The translations under genes were made by a program, and so were the position numbers. A model generated the notes under the pieces. That model saw only the letters and a program-made list of their open reading frames with translations. It was not told where the DNA came from and did not search any database. DNA of 10,141 nucleotides, from the NCBI GenBank assembly GCA_900768525.1, contig CAAGDF010000009.1, positions 1-10,141 on the forward strand, given 5' to 3'. Below are positions 1 to 6,360 of the stretch, piece by piece. How positions within the stretch are numbered: the stretch's first letter is position 1; each line of letters begins with the position of its first letter. This DNA is from Clostridia bacterium. GTDB taxonomy: Bacteria > Bacillota > Clostridia > Christensenellales > Borkfalkiaceae.

Positions 1-74
1 GTTTAACGTCTAAGTAGCCGATTTTGCGCCGCACAAACAACAATGAGCTCGGTTCTTTTATGGCTTTGCACAAA

Positions 75-104
75 TTGACTTGACGGCGCAAAAATTGTTC
101 TAAT
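75..104 (+). promoter_or_regulatory. Likely sigma-A promoter of the transporter gene
   Basis: TTGACT (75-80) and TCTAAT (99-104) are separated by 18 bases. Each matches the vegetative consensus at five of six positions. Transcription would begin near 111, leaving a leader of about 90 bases before the ATG at 200. That leader holds a short hairpin, GAACC (146-150) paired with GGTTC (160-164). No other gene lies upstream in the window. This is a motif match only. Confidence 0.45.
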
Positions 105-199
105 GGGGTTGGAAATACGTACGATATGCCGAGCAAGAATAAAACGAACCGCACGGCGTGGTTCGCGTTGTTTGTCGGAATACAAAAGCGAAGGTGTAT

Positions 200-1498
200 A
201 TGGATGCATTGATAATAGTGGGAATAACTTGCCTTGCGATGATAGCGAGCATATTGTTTTTCCCGCAGATAAAGATAAAAAAACTCACGATAGACAGTTA
301 TTGGGTAGTGGTACTCATCGGAGCGATTGTCGTTATAGCAAGCGGACAAATCGATCTTACAACGCTCGGCGAAAAATTTACCGAAAATTCGGCTGTAAAC
401 CCCATAAAAATTCTCGTGTTGTTCATCTCGATGACGGTGCTGTCCATATTTTTGGACGAACTCGGGTTTTTCCGCTATCTTGCCACGCTCACGTTAAAGT
501 TTGCGGGCGCAAGTCAGTTAAAACTTTTCACGGTGCTGTACGTAACCGTGTCGGTTCTCACGGTTTTCACCTCTAACGACATAATAATTCTCACATTCAC
601 GCCGTTCATTTGTTACTTTTCCAAAAACGCAAAAATCAATCCCGTGCCGTATCTGGTGGGCGAGTTCATTGCCGCAAACACAATGAGTATGATGTTTATA
701 ATCGGCAACCCTACGAACATTTATATCGGCACGGCGTATTCGGTCAATTTTATAGAGTATTTCAAAGTAATGGCACTGCCCACGCTTGCATCGGCTGCTG
801 TTGCCTACGTAATGCTTATAGTGCTTTTCAGAAAAAAACTTGCCGAAAAGGCGCAAACCGAGTGCGAGCAGGTGGTTATAGAAGATAAGACGCTGCTAAT
901 AATCGGGCTTGCGCACCTCATAGTTTGCACGGTACTGCTTGCGATATGCTCGTATATCGGGCTTGAAATGTGGATAATTTCCCTTGCGTTTGCGCTGAGT
1001 TTGTTTGTTTTTGCGTTGGTCGTATGCCTTATAAAACGCAAAAAACCTACAATGGTCGGCGCAACGGTAAAGCGTTTGCCATGGCAACTTATTCCGTTTG
1101 TGCTTTCTATGTTCGTAATGATTTTGGCTCTTACCGAAAAAGGCATAACGGGGGATATAGGTCGATTATTCGGCGGTAGCAACGCAATTTTAAAATACGG
1201 CGTTTCGTCGTTTCTCGCGGCAAACGTAATCAATAATATTCCAATGAGTGTGCTGTTTTGTCCAATTATGTCCGGGCTTAGCGGCGCTCCGCTTATGCAG
1301 GCAACGTATGCGACCATAGTGGGGTCTAACCTCGGCGCATACCTCACGCCCATCGGCGCGCTTGCGGGTATCATGTGGACGTCGCTCCTCAAAACTCACG
1401 ACGTAAAAATAGGGTATATCGATTTTATCAAGTACGGCGCGGCAATCTCTTTGCCTGCACTTGCCGCGGCGTTGGGGGTGCTGGCTTTAATCATATAA
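200..1498 (+). CDS. ArsB/NhaD-type (ion transporter superfamily) membrane transporter
   Basis: This is a 432-residue polytopic membrane protein of the ArsB/NhaD branch of the ion transporter (IT) superfamily, which moves anions such as arsenite or exchanges ions across the cytoplasmic membrane. It has about ten to twelve hydrophobic segments in two halves. Each half carries a conserved re-entrant-type motif: SND (125-127) and GNPTN (169-173) in the first half, NNIP (345-348) and GSNLGAYLTPIGALAG (375-390) in the second. The cytoplasmic loop around 211-230 is charged. The ATG at 200 is preferred over a GTG at 158 because AAGG (191-194) lies five bases upstream, and the first transmembrane segment starts directly after this methionine. 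The gene appears monocistronic, with repeats directly after its stop. No arsR, arsC or arsA is adjacent, so arsenite is not supported as the substrate. The family call is firm; the substrate is unknown. Confidence 0.88.
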   Translation: MDALIIVGITCLAMIASILFFPQIKIKKLTIDSYWVVVLIGAIVVIASGQIDLTTLGEKFTENSAVNPIKILVLFISMTVLSIFLDELGFFRYLATLTLKFAGASQLKLFTVLYVTVSVLTVFTSNDIIILTFTPFICYFSKNAKINPVPYLVGEFIAANTMSMMFIIGNPTNIYIGTAYSVNFIEYFKVMALPTLASAAVAYVMLIVLFRKKLAEKAQTECEQVVIEDKTLLIIGLAHLIVCTVLLAICSYIGLEMWIISLAFALSLFVFALVVCLIKRKKPTMVGATVKRLPWQLIPFVLSMFVMILALTEKGITGDIGRLFGGSNAILKYGVSSFLAANVINNIPMSVLFCPIMSGLSGAPLMQATYATIVGSNLGAYLTPIGALAGIMWTSLLKTHDVKIGYIDFIKYGAAISLPALAAALGVLALII

Positions 1499-1540
1499 TT
1501 TTTAGGGGTTATTCTTGGGCGCATTGCTGCGTTGTTTTTG
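1499..1540. repeat. Truncated left end of the post-stop palindromic element
   Basis: Starting right after the transporter stop codon, a run of five T is followed by a stretch whose core, GGCGCATTGCTGCGTT, closely matches GGCGCATTGCTACGTT at 8892-8907 in the copy after the PilD gene. The central hairpin and right half of the element are absent here. It is a remnant of the family seen complete at 5502-5633 and 8874-9002. Confidence 0.5.
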
Positions 1541-1553
1541 AATGAAAGTCTAC

Positions 1554-1569
1554 CTATAGGTCGATTATC
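1554..1569 (-). repeat. 16-bp intergenic motif GATAAYCGACCTATAG, copy 1
   Basis: Read on the minus strand this is GATAATCGACCTATAG, identical to the copy at 9636-9651. It lies between the remnant element after the transporter and the head-to-head element at 1577. Its function is unknown. Five copies occur in the window, all outside genes. Confidence 0.7.
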
Positions 1570-1576
1570 AATAGAA

Positions 1577-1820
1577 AGCTTTCCCCTTCGGGGAGAGTGG
1601 CAGCGTAGCTGACGAGAGAGGATTAAAATAGTTGTTTTCATATCAACAGTTTTTTTGTCCTCTTCAGTCAACGGCTCTTTGCCGTTGACAGCTCCGCTTA
1701 CGCGCGGCGCGCCCCTTTTGTCGTTCAATGCCGACGGCATTTCCGACATTTCCCCCGTTTTGCGGGGGAATTGCCCCGACGGGCGAAGCCTTATGCGGTG
1801 CTAACGCACCTAGCGCACCT
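1577..1820. repeat. Head-to-head inverted repeat element, copy 1
   Basis: The left arm (1577-1623) has a CCCCTTCGGGG hairpin, a CAGC-GTA-GCTG hairpin and the inner end GACGAGAGAGGAT. An AT-rich spacer follows. The right arm then runs in the opposite sense, starting GTCCTCTTCAGTC at 1657. Inside the right arm, GTCAACGGC (1667-1675) pairs perfectly with GCCGTTGAC (1681-1689), and TTCCCCCG (1750-1757) pairs with CGGGGGAA (1763-1770). The same arrangement occurs at 6361-6563 and 9031-9181. This resembles the small non-autonomous palindromic elements abundant in gut Firmicutes. No transposase is present. Confidence 0.7.
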
Positions 1821-1821
1821 G

Positions 1822-1934
1822 GATGTTTCGACTACGCTAACGCTCCGCTCAACGCGGGCGGTGAAAATATATTCCGTCATCCTGAGACGCGCTTACTTGT
1901 TCGGCTGACGAAGGATCTAGCCGCAAGGCGCACC
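1822..1934. repeat. Dispersed intergenic repeats of the GTCATCCTGAG...GAAGGATC type
   Basis: Two adjoining repeat modules are present. The first, GATGTTTCGACTACGCTAACG (from about 1823), is repeated at 9195 onward. The second, starting GTCATCCTGAGACGCGCTT at 1876 and ending near 1934, is repeated at 5841-5902 with about three differences over the first 45 bases. The ends ATCCT and AGGAT can pair. Such modules are widespread in intestinal Firmicutes and Bacteroidetes genomes. No coding function is seen. Confidence 0.65.
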
Positions 1935-1955
1935 AATCAAAATCAAGTCCACCGC

Positions 1956-1990
1956 GATAACCGACCTATTGCCCGACTTTTGCGCAAAAG
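1956..1990 (+). repeat. 16-bp motif copy 2 with adjoining TTTTGC palindrome, upstream of the TIR-LRR gene
   Basis: GATAACCGACCTATTG (1956-1971) is followed after five bases by the perfect 14-bp palindrome CTTTTGCGCAAAAG (1977-1990). The same motif, in the same orientation and followed by GTTTTTGCAAAAAAC, recurs at 3707-3741 beyond the 3' end of the TIR-LRR gene. The two extended copies are therefore direct repeats bracketing that gene. Function is unknown. Confidence 0.65.
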
Positions 1991-2052
1991 CGGTCGATAT
2001 AAAAACAATATAACACCACAAAAAACAAATGAAAAACAAAGGAGAAAATTAA

Positions 2053-3627
2053 ATGCAAGGTAACGAAAAGTTCAAAATCAGCATGGAACCGTATGAAGGT
2101 GACGAGCCGTATTTGTTTGTAAGCTATTCGCATATGGATACGCAAAAGGTAGATAACGTAATGCGTATACTCGATCGAGAGAAATTCCGTATGTGGTACG
2201 ACGACGCGATGGAAATCGGCGACGATTTCCGCGCCGAGTTGCGCTCAAAGATAGAAAAATCTTGCGGCGTGCTTGTTTTTATATCGGAAAACTCAATGAA
2301 TTCCAAGTTTTGCGGCATGGAAATAATCACTGCGTTCAAGTATAACAGGCGCATATACCCCGTTTACTTGAGCGACACGGTGGAAATTCCCGTCGCGCTG
2401 CGTTTTATTTTAGAAAACTTGCAGCATGTAAAAAGCGAGGGCATAAATACCGACAAATACATTCAAAAACTCATAACCAGCCTGCCCACCGACGCAATGC
2501 GCGCGCTTGAAATCAAGGACGGCGTGCTCACCAAGTGCAAGGACGGCAGCGCAGCCATAACAATTCCGTCGGGCGTAACCGAAATCGGGTTTGCCGCATT
2601 CAAAAACTGCGAAAAACTCGAAAGAATAAATTTCGGCAGCGAACTGAAAATAATCAGAAACGAAGCCTTCCGCGGCTGCAAAAATCTTAAAGAGGTGCAT
2701 TTCGGCAAGCAAATCAAAGCCGTCGGCGACAGCGTATTCCGCGACTGTATCAGCCTTACTCGCGTTGTGGTGGAGAACGGCGAAATGGAAATCGGCGAGC
2801 GTGCCTTTGAAAACTGCGCGGGCCTTGCCGATATAGAATTGCCCGACACTATGGCGGAAATCTACGGCGGTGTTTTCAACAGCTGTAAATCGCTTGAAAG
2901 CATAAAACTGCCCGAGTCGCTTATCGTGCTGGGCGAAAGTTCTTTTGCCGATTGCGCAAAACTTAAAGAAATCGAAATTCCAAAGCACGTTGCCAAAATA
3001 GACGATATGGTTTTCAACGGCTGTACCGGTCTTGAAAAAGTTACGTTCAGCGGCGATATACAAAAGTTCGGCAAAAACGCTTTCAAAGATTGTATGTCTT
3101 TAAAATCTATCTATATTCCCGCATCCGTCAATTTTATGGGCACAAGCCCTTTCCGCGGGTGCAAAAACTTGTCCGAAATCGTAGCCGATCCGCGCAGCAA
3201 AAATTACAAAACCGTCGGCAGCGTTCTGTTCAATAAGAGCAAGTCAAAACTCATTTGCTTCCCCGCGAGTTCCGACTGCGCCGAATACGCCGTGCCCGAC
3301 AGCGTAACCGATATCAACGACTGGGCGTTTTGCGAATGCTCAAGCCTTAAGTCGCTCGCTATCCCTGACAGCGTGTACGAAATTGGCGAGGGTGCGTTTT
3401 ATAACTGCACGGGGCTTAAAGAGATTATCATTCCCGAAAGCGTAAACCGAATCGACGATATCGCTTTCCGCGGTTGCGTTAGCTTACAAAAGCTCGTAAT
3501 TCCCGATTCCGTTACCGAACTCGGTTGGGGTATCTTAAACGGCTGCGATAACGTTACCGTCATTTGCTCGGATAACTCCGTTGCGGCAAGGTACTGCGAA
3601 AAGAAAAATATCAAGCACCATAAATAG
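2053..3627 (+). CDS. TIR domain fused to BspA-type leucine-rich repeats (candidate NADase immune or signalling protein)
   Basis: A 524-residue protein with no signal peptide or membrane segment, so probably cytoplasmic. Residues 18-145 form a TIR domain: box 1 YLFVSYSHMD (20-29), the WYDDAMEIGDDF segment (48-59), LVFISENS (74-81), then SKFCGMEI (84-91). E90 occupies the place of the catalytic glutamate of NAD-cleaving TIR domains. From about 165 to the C-terminus there are about 13 LRR_5/BspA repeats of roughly 23 residues with the pattern IPxxVxxIxxxAFxxCxxL. A degenerate island sits at about 380-410, and a typical cap follows (SVAARYCEKKNI). The ATG at 2053 has AGGAG (2040-2044) eight bases upstream. 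It forms a one-gene unit between repeat blocks. By analogy with TIR defence proteins and LRR receptors, the repeats may sense a ligand and activate the TIR domain; this is inference. A signalling or interbacterial role is also possible. Confidence 0.88.
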   Translation: MQGNEKFKISMEPYEGDEPYLFVSYSHMDTQKVDNVMRILDREKFRMWYDDAMEIGDDFRAELRSKIEKSCGVLVFISENSMNSKFCGMEIITAFKYNRRIYPVYLSDTVEIPVALRFILENLQHVKSEGINTDKYIQKLITSLPTDAMRALEIKDGVLTKCKDGSAAITIPSGVTEIGFAAFKNCEKLERINFGSELKIIRNEAFRGCKNLKEVHFGKQIKAVGDSVFRDCISLTRVVVENGEMEIGERAFENCAGLADIELPDTMAEIYGGVFNSCKSLESIKLPESLIVLGESSFADCAKLKEIEIPKHVAKIDDMVFNGCTGLEKVTFSGDIQKFGKNAFKDCMSLKSIYIPASVNFMGTSPFRGCKNLSEIVADPRSKNYKTVGSVLFNKSKSKLICFPASSDCAEYAVPDSVTDINDWAFCECSSLKSLAIPDSVYEIGEGAFYNCTGLKEIIIPESVNRIDDIAFRGCVSLQKLVIPDSVTELGWGILNGCDNVTVICSDNSVAARYCEKKNIKHHK

Positions 3628-3706
3628 TTTTTTCGGCAATCGGAAACGCCCTGTTTAACATTTTTTTTGTGAAATCATTTGTTTAAAGAATTTGCTTTAG
3701 TTATGC

Positions 3707-3741
3707 GATAACCGACCTATAGCCCCGTTTTTGCAAAAAAC
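3707..3741 (+). repeat. 16-bp motif copy 3 with adjoining TTTTTGC palindrome, downstream of the TIR-LRR gene
   Basis: GATAACCGACCTATAG (3707-3722) is followed by CCCC and the near-palindrome GTTTTTGCAAAAAAC (3727-3741). It lies 79 bases past the TIR-LRR stop codon and has the same orientation as the copy upstream of that gene (1956-1990). Confidence 0.65.
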
Positions 3742-3832
3742 TCCACGTGGAACATATGGGTTTAAGCAGTAAAAAAGATCAAATAAGAAAAAAATTCTTT
3801 ATAAGAAAAATTTTAAAGCAATGATAATTATC

Positions 3833-3860
3833 GGGAGTCGGATAAAGACTCCCTTTTTTT
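3833..3860 (+). terminator. Rho-independent terminator
   Basis: GGGAGTC (3833-3839) pairs perfectly with GACTCCC (3847-3853) across a 7-base loop, followed by seven T (3854-3860). It lies about 205 bases beyond the TIR-LRR stop codon, so it would give that transcript a long 3' end. No nearer terminator was found. It also isolates the pilus promoter from upstream transcription. Confidence 0.85.
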
Positions 3861-3910
3861 ACGCTGTAACGATTTGACTGTTTTGTACTCGATGCGTGCG
3901 GTTTTATGTG

Positions 3911-3948
3911 TTAATATATACACAATTATTTAATATATACACAATTAT
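3911..3948. repeat. Perfect tandem duplication of a 19-bp AT-rich unit (possible regulator sites)
   Basis: TTAATATATACACAATTAT occurs twice back to back (3911-3929 and 3930-3948) with no mismatch. The pair ends 19 bases upstream of the -35 box of the pilM-like promoter. That is a typical place for an activator or repressor, and the 19-bp period is close to two helical turns. Slippage duplication of plain AT-rich DNA is the alternative. Confidence 0.6.
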
Positions 3949-3949
3949 C

Positions 3950-3977
3950 GTTTTTGCTGTCTAAAACTTGCAAAAAC
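3950..3977. promoter_or_regulatory. Inverted repeat overlapping the -35 region (possible operator)
   Basis: GTTTTTGC (3950-3957) is the exact reverse complement of GCAAAAAC (3970-3977), with a 12-base centre. The right arm overlaps the TTGCAA -35 box. An alternative pairing uses GCTGT (3956-3960) with ACAGC (3976-3980). Symmetry over a -35 box is typical of repressor binding, but no regulator gene is present in the window. Confidence 0.4.
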
Positions 3978-3996
3978 AGCGAGCATGGTGTATACT
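3968..3996 (+). promoter_or_regulatory. Sigma-A promoter of the pilM-like gene
   Basis: TTGCAA (3968-3973) and TATACT (3991-3996) are exactly 17 bases apart, followed by an A/T-rich start region near 4003. The leader of about 70 bases runs to the ATG at 4076. It lies downstream of a strong terminator and directly below the tandem and inverted repeats, consistent with a regulated promoter for the pilus genes. Confidence 0.6.
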
Positions 3997-4075
3997 ATAT
4001 AAAACAAAAAGGGAAAACCCCGTGTAATTGTCGCAAGAGTAACATGGTTTTTTTAGCGACTAAAACAAGGATAAA

Positions 4076-5509
4076 ATGGCTATTTTCGGCGGTAAACAAC
4101 TTAATCTTATTATCGGTATAGATACCACATATTATTGCCTTACCGTAATGCGAATTGTCGGCAATGATATTTCTACTTGTCAGGTGAACTATATTTCTGT
4201 CGAGCCTGCGCTCGTGAACGAGGGCAAGTGGGCTGAGATAATAGCCGAATATCTGCCCGATTACATCGAGAGTCAGCATTTCGATAAGACTTTCGCCGTG
4301 CATCTCGTATTGCCCGATCGTCTTGTGGCGACCGATATTTTTACCGTGCCCACTTTGTCAACGCAAAAGACGATCGACGCGCTCAATATGCAGGTCAACG
4401 AGTTGTATTCTTTCGCGCCCGATTATAAATTCAATCGGTTGCTGCTTACCTCAAACAAATCAAACAGCACTTACGAGCTGTTTATGACCAATAAAGATAA
4501 ACTTAATCGAATTTACAAGGCGTTTTCTGCGCTTAAACTTTACGTTAAAGAATGTACTTACGCCGCGTCGTCCGCGCTCAATGCGGTTTTTGCGTTGCGC
4601 CCTAAGACGAGAAAGCAAAGTTTTCTCTTTCTCGATATAAAAAGCAAGTCGGCTCGCATTTCCGTTTGCGGTAACGGCAACACCATCGGTTGGGTAGAAC
4701 TGCCTTTCGGGCTTGATTATCTGTCCGATAAAACCGTCAACGTAGAAGCCAACGTGGTGCGCAACGACATTCCGTACCTTGCTATCGTCAATGCGACCAA
4801 AATCGCAAAAAAAGGCAAGATTTCCATCGTGCAGGACGAAATGGTGGAGGCGGGGATTCTGCCCGATTCCTCCGCTGTCGCGGCAGCCGATACCGCAGCC
4901 GACGGCGCGCCGCAAAACGAAACGCAATCGGTTGACGAGAATAATTCAGCTGCGGGCGGTACCGATGACGGCGGCAGTGCAGACGAAAACAATGCGGAAA
5001 CCGCGGGCGAGGGCGTTGTGCTCGATGCCGATGCGGCAAGACCTGCCGAAACTCCCGAAGGGGAAAGTAATTTAAAGAGCGAGATTGCGGCACTGGTCGA
5101 AAGCAGTGCGACGGCAACAGAGGCTGCTCAGACAGCTCAGTTTGAAAAAGTCAAAGCCGCCATACCTGCGACGCGAAAGTTTAAGAAGCTCCCCGCGCTT
5201 CTTAAACGCCCGCAGCCGCACACGCCTGCGGGCTATATGTACGAAAATTTCCGTGCGTTTATGAAGCGTTGTCTGCTTGTAAAAATGCAGAACGAACAGT
5301 CCGAATATCTGCCCGTTCCGTCGTTCGTGCTTGTCAATATGCCGGAAGAATACGCTTATCTTATAGATGAAGCCAATAAAGAAAAAGATAACGGCATAGA
5401 GTTTAGATTTTTCGATCTTGCCAAGGAGAATAATATTCAATTAACGTCGAATCTGGAGCTTTTCGGGGTACTATATACGAAATCATATAACAAGCCCAGC
5501 ACTTTTTAG
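4076..5509 (+). CDS. pilM: PilM-like type IV pilus assembly ATPase with an acidic linker insert
   Basis: A 477-residue cytoplasmic protein resembling PilM, the actin-fold ATPase that sits under the type IV pilus platform and contacts PilN. The N-terminal phosphate-binding strand is LIIGIDTTYYCLTVMRI (11-27). The second nucleotide-binding segment, FLFLDIKSKSARISV (183-197), is followed by GWVELPFG (205-212). Residues about 255-360 are a low-complexity Ala/Asp/Glu/Asn/Gly stretch not expected in a standard PilM, which is usually about 350 residues. The fold resumes with NFRAFMKRCLL (391-401). AAGG (4067-4070) precedes the ATG by five bases. The expected pilN and pilO do not follow; a repeat element begins inside the last codons and supplies the TAG stop. 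The assignment rests on the fold-type motifs plus linkage to prepilin, pilD and pilC-type genes. The sequence is divergent, so another actin-fold ATPase is possible. Confidence 0.68.
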   Translation: MAIFGGKQLNLIIGIDTTYYCLTVMRIVGNDISTCQVNYISVEPALVNEGKWAEIIAEYLPDYIESQHFDKTFAVHLVLPDRLVATDIFTVPTLSTQKTIDALNMQVNELYSFAPDYKFNRLLLTSNKSNSTYELFMTNKDKLNRIYKAFSALKLYVKECTYAASSALNAVFALRPKTRKQSFLFLDIKSKSARISVCGNGNTIGWVELPFGLDYLSDKTVNVEANVVRNDIPYLAIVNATKIAKKGKISIVQDEMVEAGILPDSSAVAAADTAADGAPQNETQSVDENNSAAGGTDDGGSADENNAETAGEGVVLDADAARPAETPEGESNLKSEIAALVESSATATEAAQTAQFEKVKAAIPATRKFKKLPALLKRPQPHTPAGYMYENFRAFMKRCLLVKMQNEQSEYLPVPSFVLVNMPEEYAYLIDEANKEKDNGIEFRFFDLAKENNIQLTSNLELFGVLYTKSYNKPSTF

Positions 5510-5633
5510 GGCTTATCTGCTGCGCCTGACTTTGTTTCTACATTGGTCGAAAGACTACAATGACCGAAACAGGTCTATTGTATCCTTTCGACCAATGCGA
5601 GCCTCGTCATGCTTGCATCTAAGCCCTAAAAAG
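5502..5633. repeat. Post-stop palindromic element, complete copy 1
   Basis: The ends CTTTTTAGGGCTTA (5502-5515) and TAAGCCCTAAAAAG (5620-5633) are perfect 14-bp inverted repeats; the left one contains the pilM-like stop codon. In the centre, CATTGGTCGAAAG (5541-5553) pairs perfectly with CTTTCGACCAATG (5585-5597). Inside that, TACAAT-GACC (5556-5565) pairs with GGTC-T-ATTGTA (5572-5582). The same architecture with different stem bases is found at 8874-9002. No U-tract follows the stem, so it does not look like an ordinary terminator. Confidence 0.72.
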
Positions 5634-5834
5634 GGGTTATAGGAAAATAGCGAGCCTTGCAAAAACCGCGACTAAGCCCTAGAAGCGGTGTAGTTATCGT
5701 CCTTTTACCCTTCGCGAGCCTTGCACTGCTTGTATCTAAGCCCTAAAATGGGTAATTTGTAAGCGCGCCTGCGCCCTAAAAAGGGGTTGTGGGAAAATAG
5801 CGACCCTTGCCAAAACCGCGACTAAGCGCTAGAA
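5597..5834 (+). repeat. Array of four right-end modules (GCGAGCCTTGC...CTAAGCCCTA)
   Basis: A module of about 35 bases, GCGAGCCTTGC plus about 11 variable bases plus CTAAGCCCTAAAA, starts at 5597, 5650, 5714 and 5800. Modules 1 and 3 carry one internal variant (GCTTGTATC-like) and modules 2 and 4 another (AAAACCGCGA). The segments 5623-5683 and 5773-5833 are direct copies with about five differences in 61 bases. A fifth module forms the right end of the element at 8874-9002. The array looks built by local duplication of element ends. Spacing and sequence do not fit a CRISPR. Confidence 0.65.
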
Positions 5835-5840
5835 CATCCA

Positions 5841-5902
5841 GTCATCCTGAGACGCGCTTGCTTGCTCGACTGACGAAGGATCTAGGCACGAAGTGCCGCA
5901 CC
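5841..5902. repeat. GTCATCCTGAG...GAAGGATC repeat, second copy
   Basis: It begins GTCATCCTGAGACGCGCTTG and continues through GACGAAGGATCTAG to about 5902. It matches 1876-1934 closely. It forms part of the repeat block between the pilM-like and DUF559 genes. Confidence 0.7.
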
Positions 5903-5920
5903 TAAACGCAATCAAATTAT

Positions 5921-5948
5921 GAGCTTGTCCCGAAGGGGAAAGCGAAAA
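5921..5948 (-). repeat. Isolated outer end of the head-to-head element
   Basis: This 28-base segment with the hairpin CCCGAAGGGG matches 6536-6563, the right outer end of the element at 6361-6563, at 27 of 28 positions. Each copy lies a few dozen bases upstream of a start codon: DUF559 at 5979 and prepilin at 6610. The rest of the element is missing here. Confidence 0.65.
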
Positions 5949-5978
5949 ATGAGTAAATTTACTTAAAGTGTAAACCCA

Positions 5979-6347
5979 ATGAAATACGAATTCAGCAACC
6001 CCGAATTGACTGTTCTTGCTCAGCAACTGCGAAAGAATATGACGCCGCAGGAAAGGAAGCTGTGGTATGACGGTTTAATAAAATTGCCATGGAAATTCCG
6101 CAGGCAAAAAGTAATAGAGCGTTACATTATCGATTTTTATTGTGCGGAAACAAAAATCGCAATAGAGGTGGACGGTTCGCAACACTATGACGAGCGTGAA
6201 CAATCAAATGACGAAGAACGGACAGCGTTTTTAAACGGCAAAGGAATAACGGTATTAAGATATTCCAATTATGATGTAGATAATCATTTTGACGCGGTAT
6301 GCACTGATATTTATAATATATTCAGTAAAATAACTTCAAAGAAATAA
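5979..6347 (+). CDS. DUF559 (Vsr-like) endonuclease-fold protein
   Basis: A 122-residue protein matching the DUF559 family, related to very-short-patch-repair and other PD-(D/E)xK-type nucleases. Seen in order: QLRKNMTPQERKLWY (16-30), WKFRRQKVIERYIIDFYC (38-55), then KIAIEVDGSQHY (59-70) and GITVLRYSNYDV (89-100). D52, E63 and D65 are the likely metal-binding acids, with H69 close by, so the active site looks intact and the length is normal for the family. The ATG at 5979 has no clear Shine-Dalgarno sequence; an ATG at 5949 is closed after five codons. Small palindromic repeats lie on both sides and the gene interrupts the pilus locus, which suggests it arrived together with, or is maintained by, the repeats. 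Its role in the cell is not known: DNA repair, restriction-like activity and selfish mobility are all possible. Confidence 0.85.
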   Translation: MKYEFSNPELTVLAQQLRKNMTPQERKLWYDGLIKLPWKFRRQKVIERYIIDFYCAETKIAIEVDGSQHYDEREQSNDEERTAFLNGKGITVLRYSNYDVDNHFDAVCTDIYNIFSKITSKK

Positions 6348-6360
6348 TTCTAGAACACAA

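Noticed and set aside
158..199. Upstream GTG start for the transporter
   Set aside because: No ribosome binding site, and it adds a charged tail before the first membrane helix; the ATG at 200 is better supported.
805..1392. Minus-strand open frame of 195 codons opposite the transporter
   Set aside because: It is a shadow of a clearly coding plus-strand frame, with no family motif and no ribosome binding site.
1728..2063. Plus-strand frame of 111 codons just before the TIR-LRR gene
   Set aside because: It is made of palindromic repeats and overlaps the true start of the TIR-LRR gene; no protein-like composition.
2410..3063. Minus-strand open frame of 217 codons opposite the LRR region
   Set aside because: The repeated LRR codons leave the opposite strand open; the product only mirrors the repeats.
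4003..4075. Possible c-di-GMP riboswitch in the pilM leader, as found before pilus genes in Clostridium
   Set aside because: The leader is too short and lacks the conserved GEMM core sequences; only a short GTCGC/GCGAC pairing is seen.
5502..5633. Ordinary rho-independent terminator after pilM
   Set aside because: The stem is strong but is not followed by a T-run; the T-run lies on the left side.
5597..5834. CRISPR array
   Set aside because: Module spacing is irregular, the units diverge, the inter-module DNA is itself repeated, and no cas genes are present.
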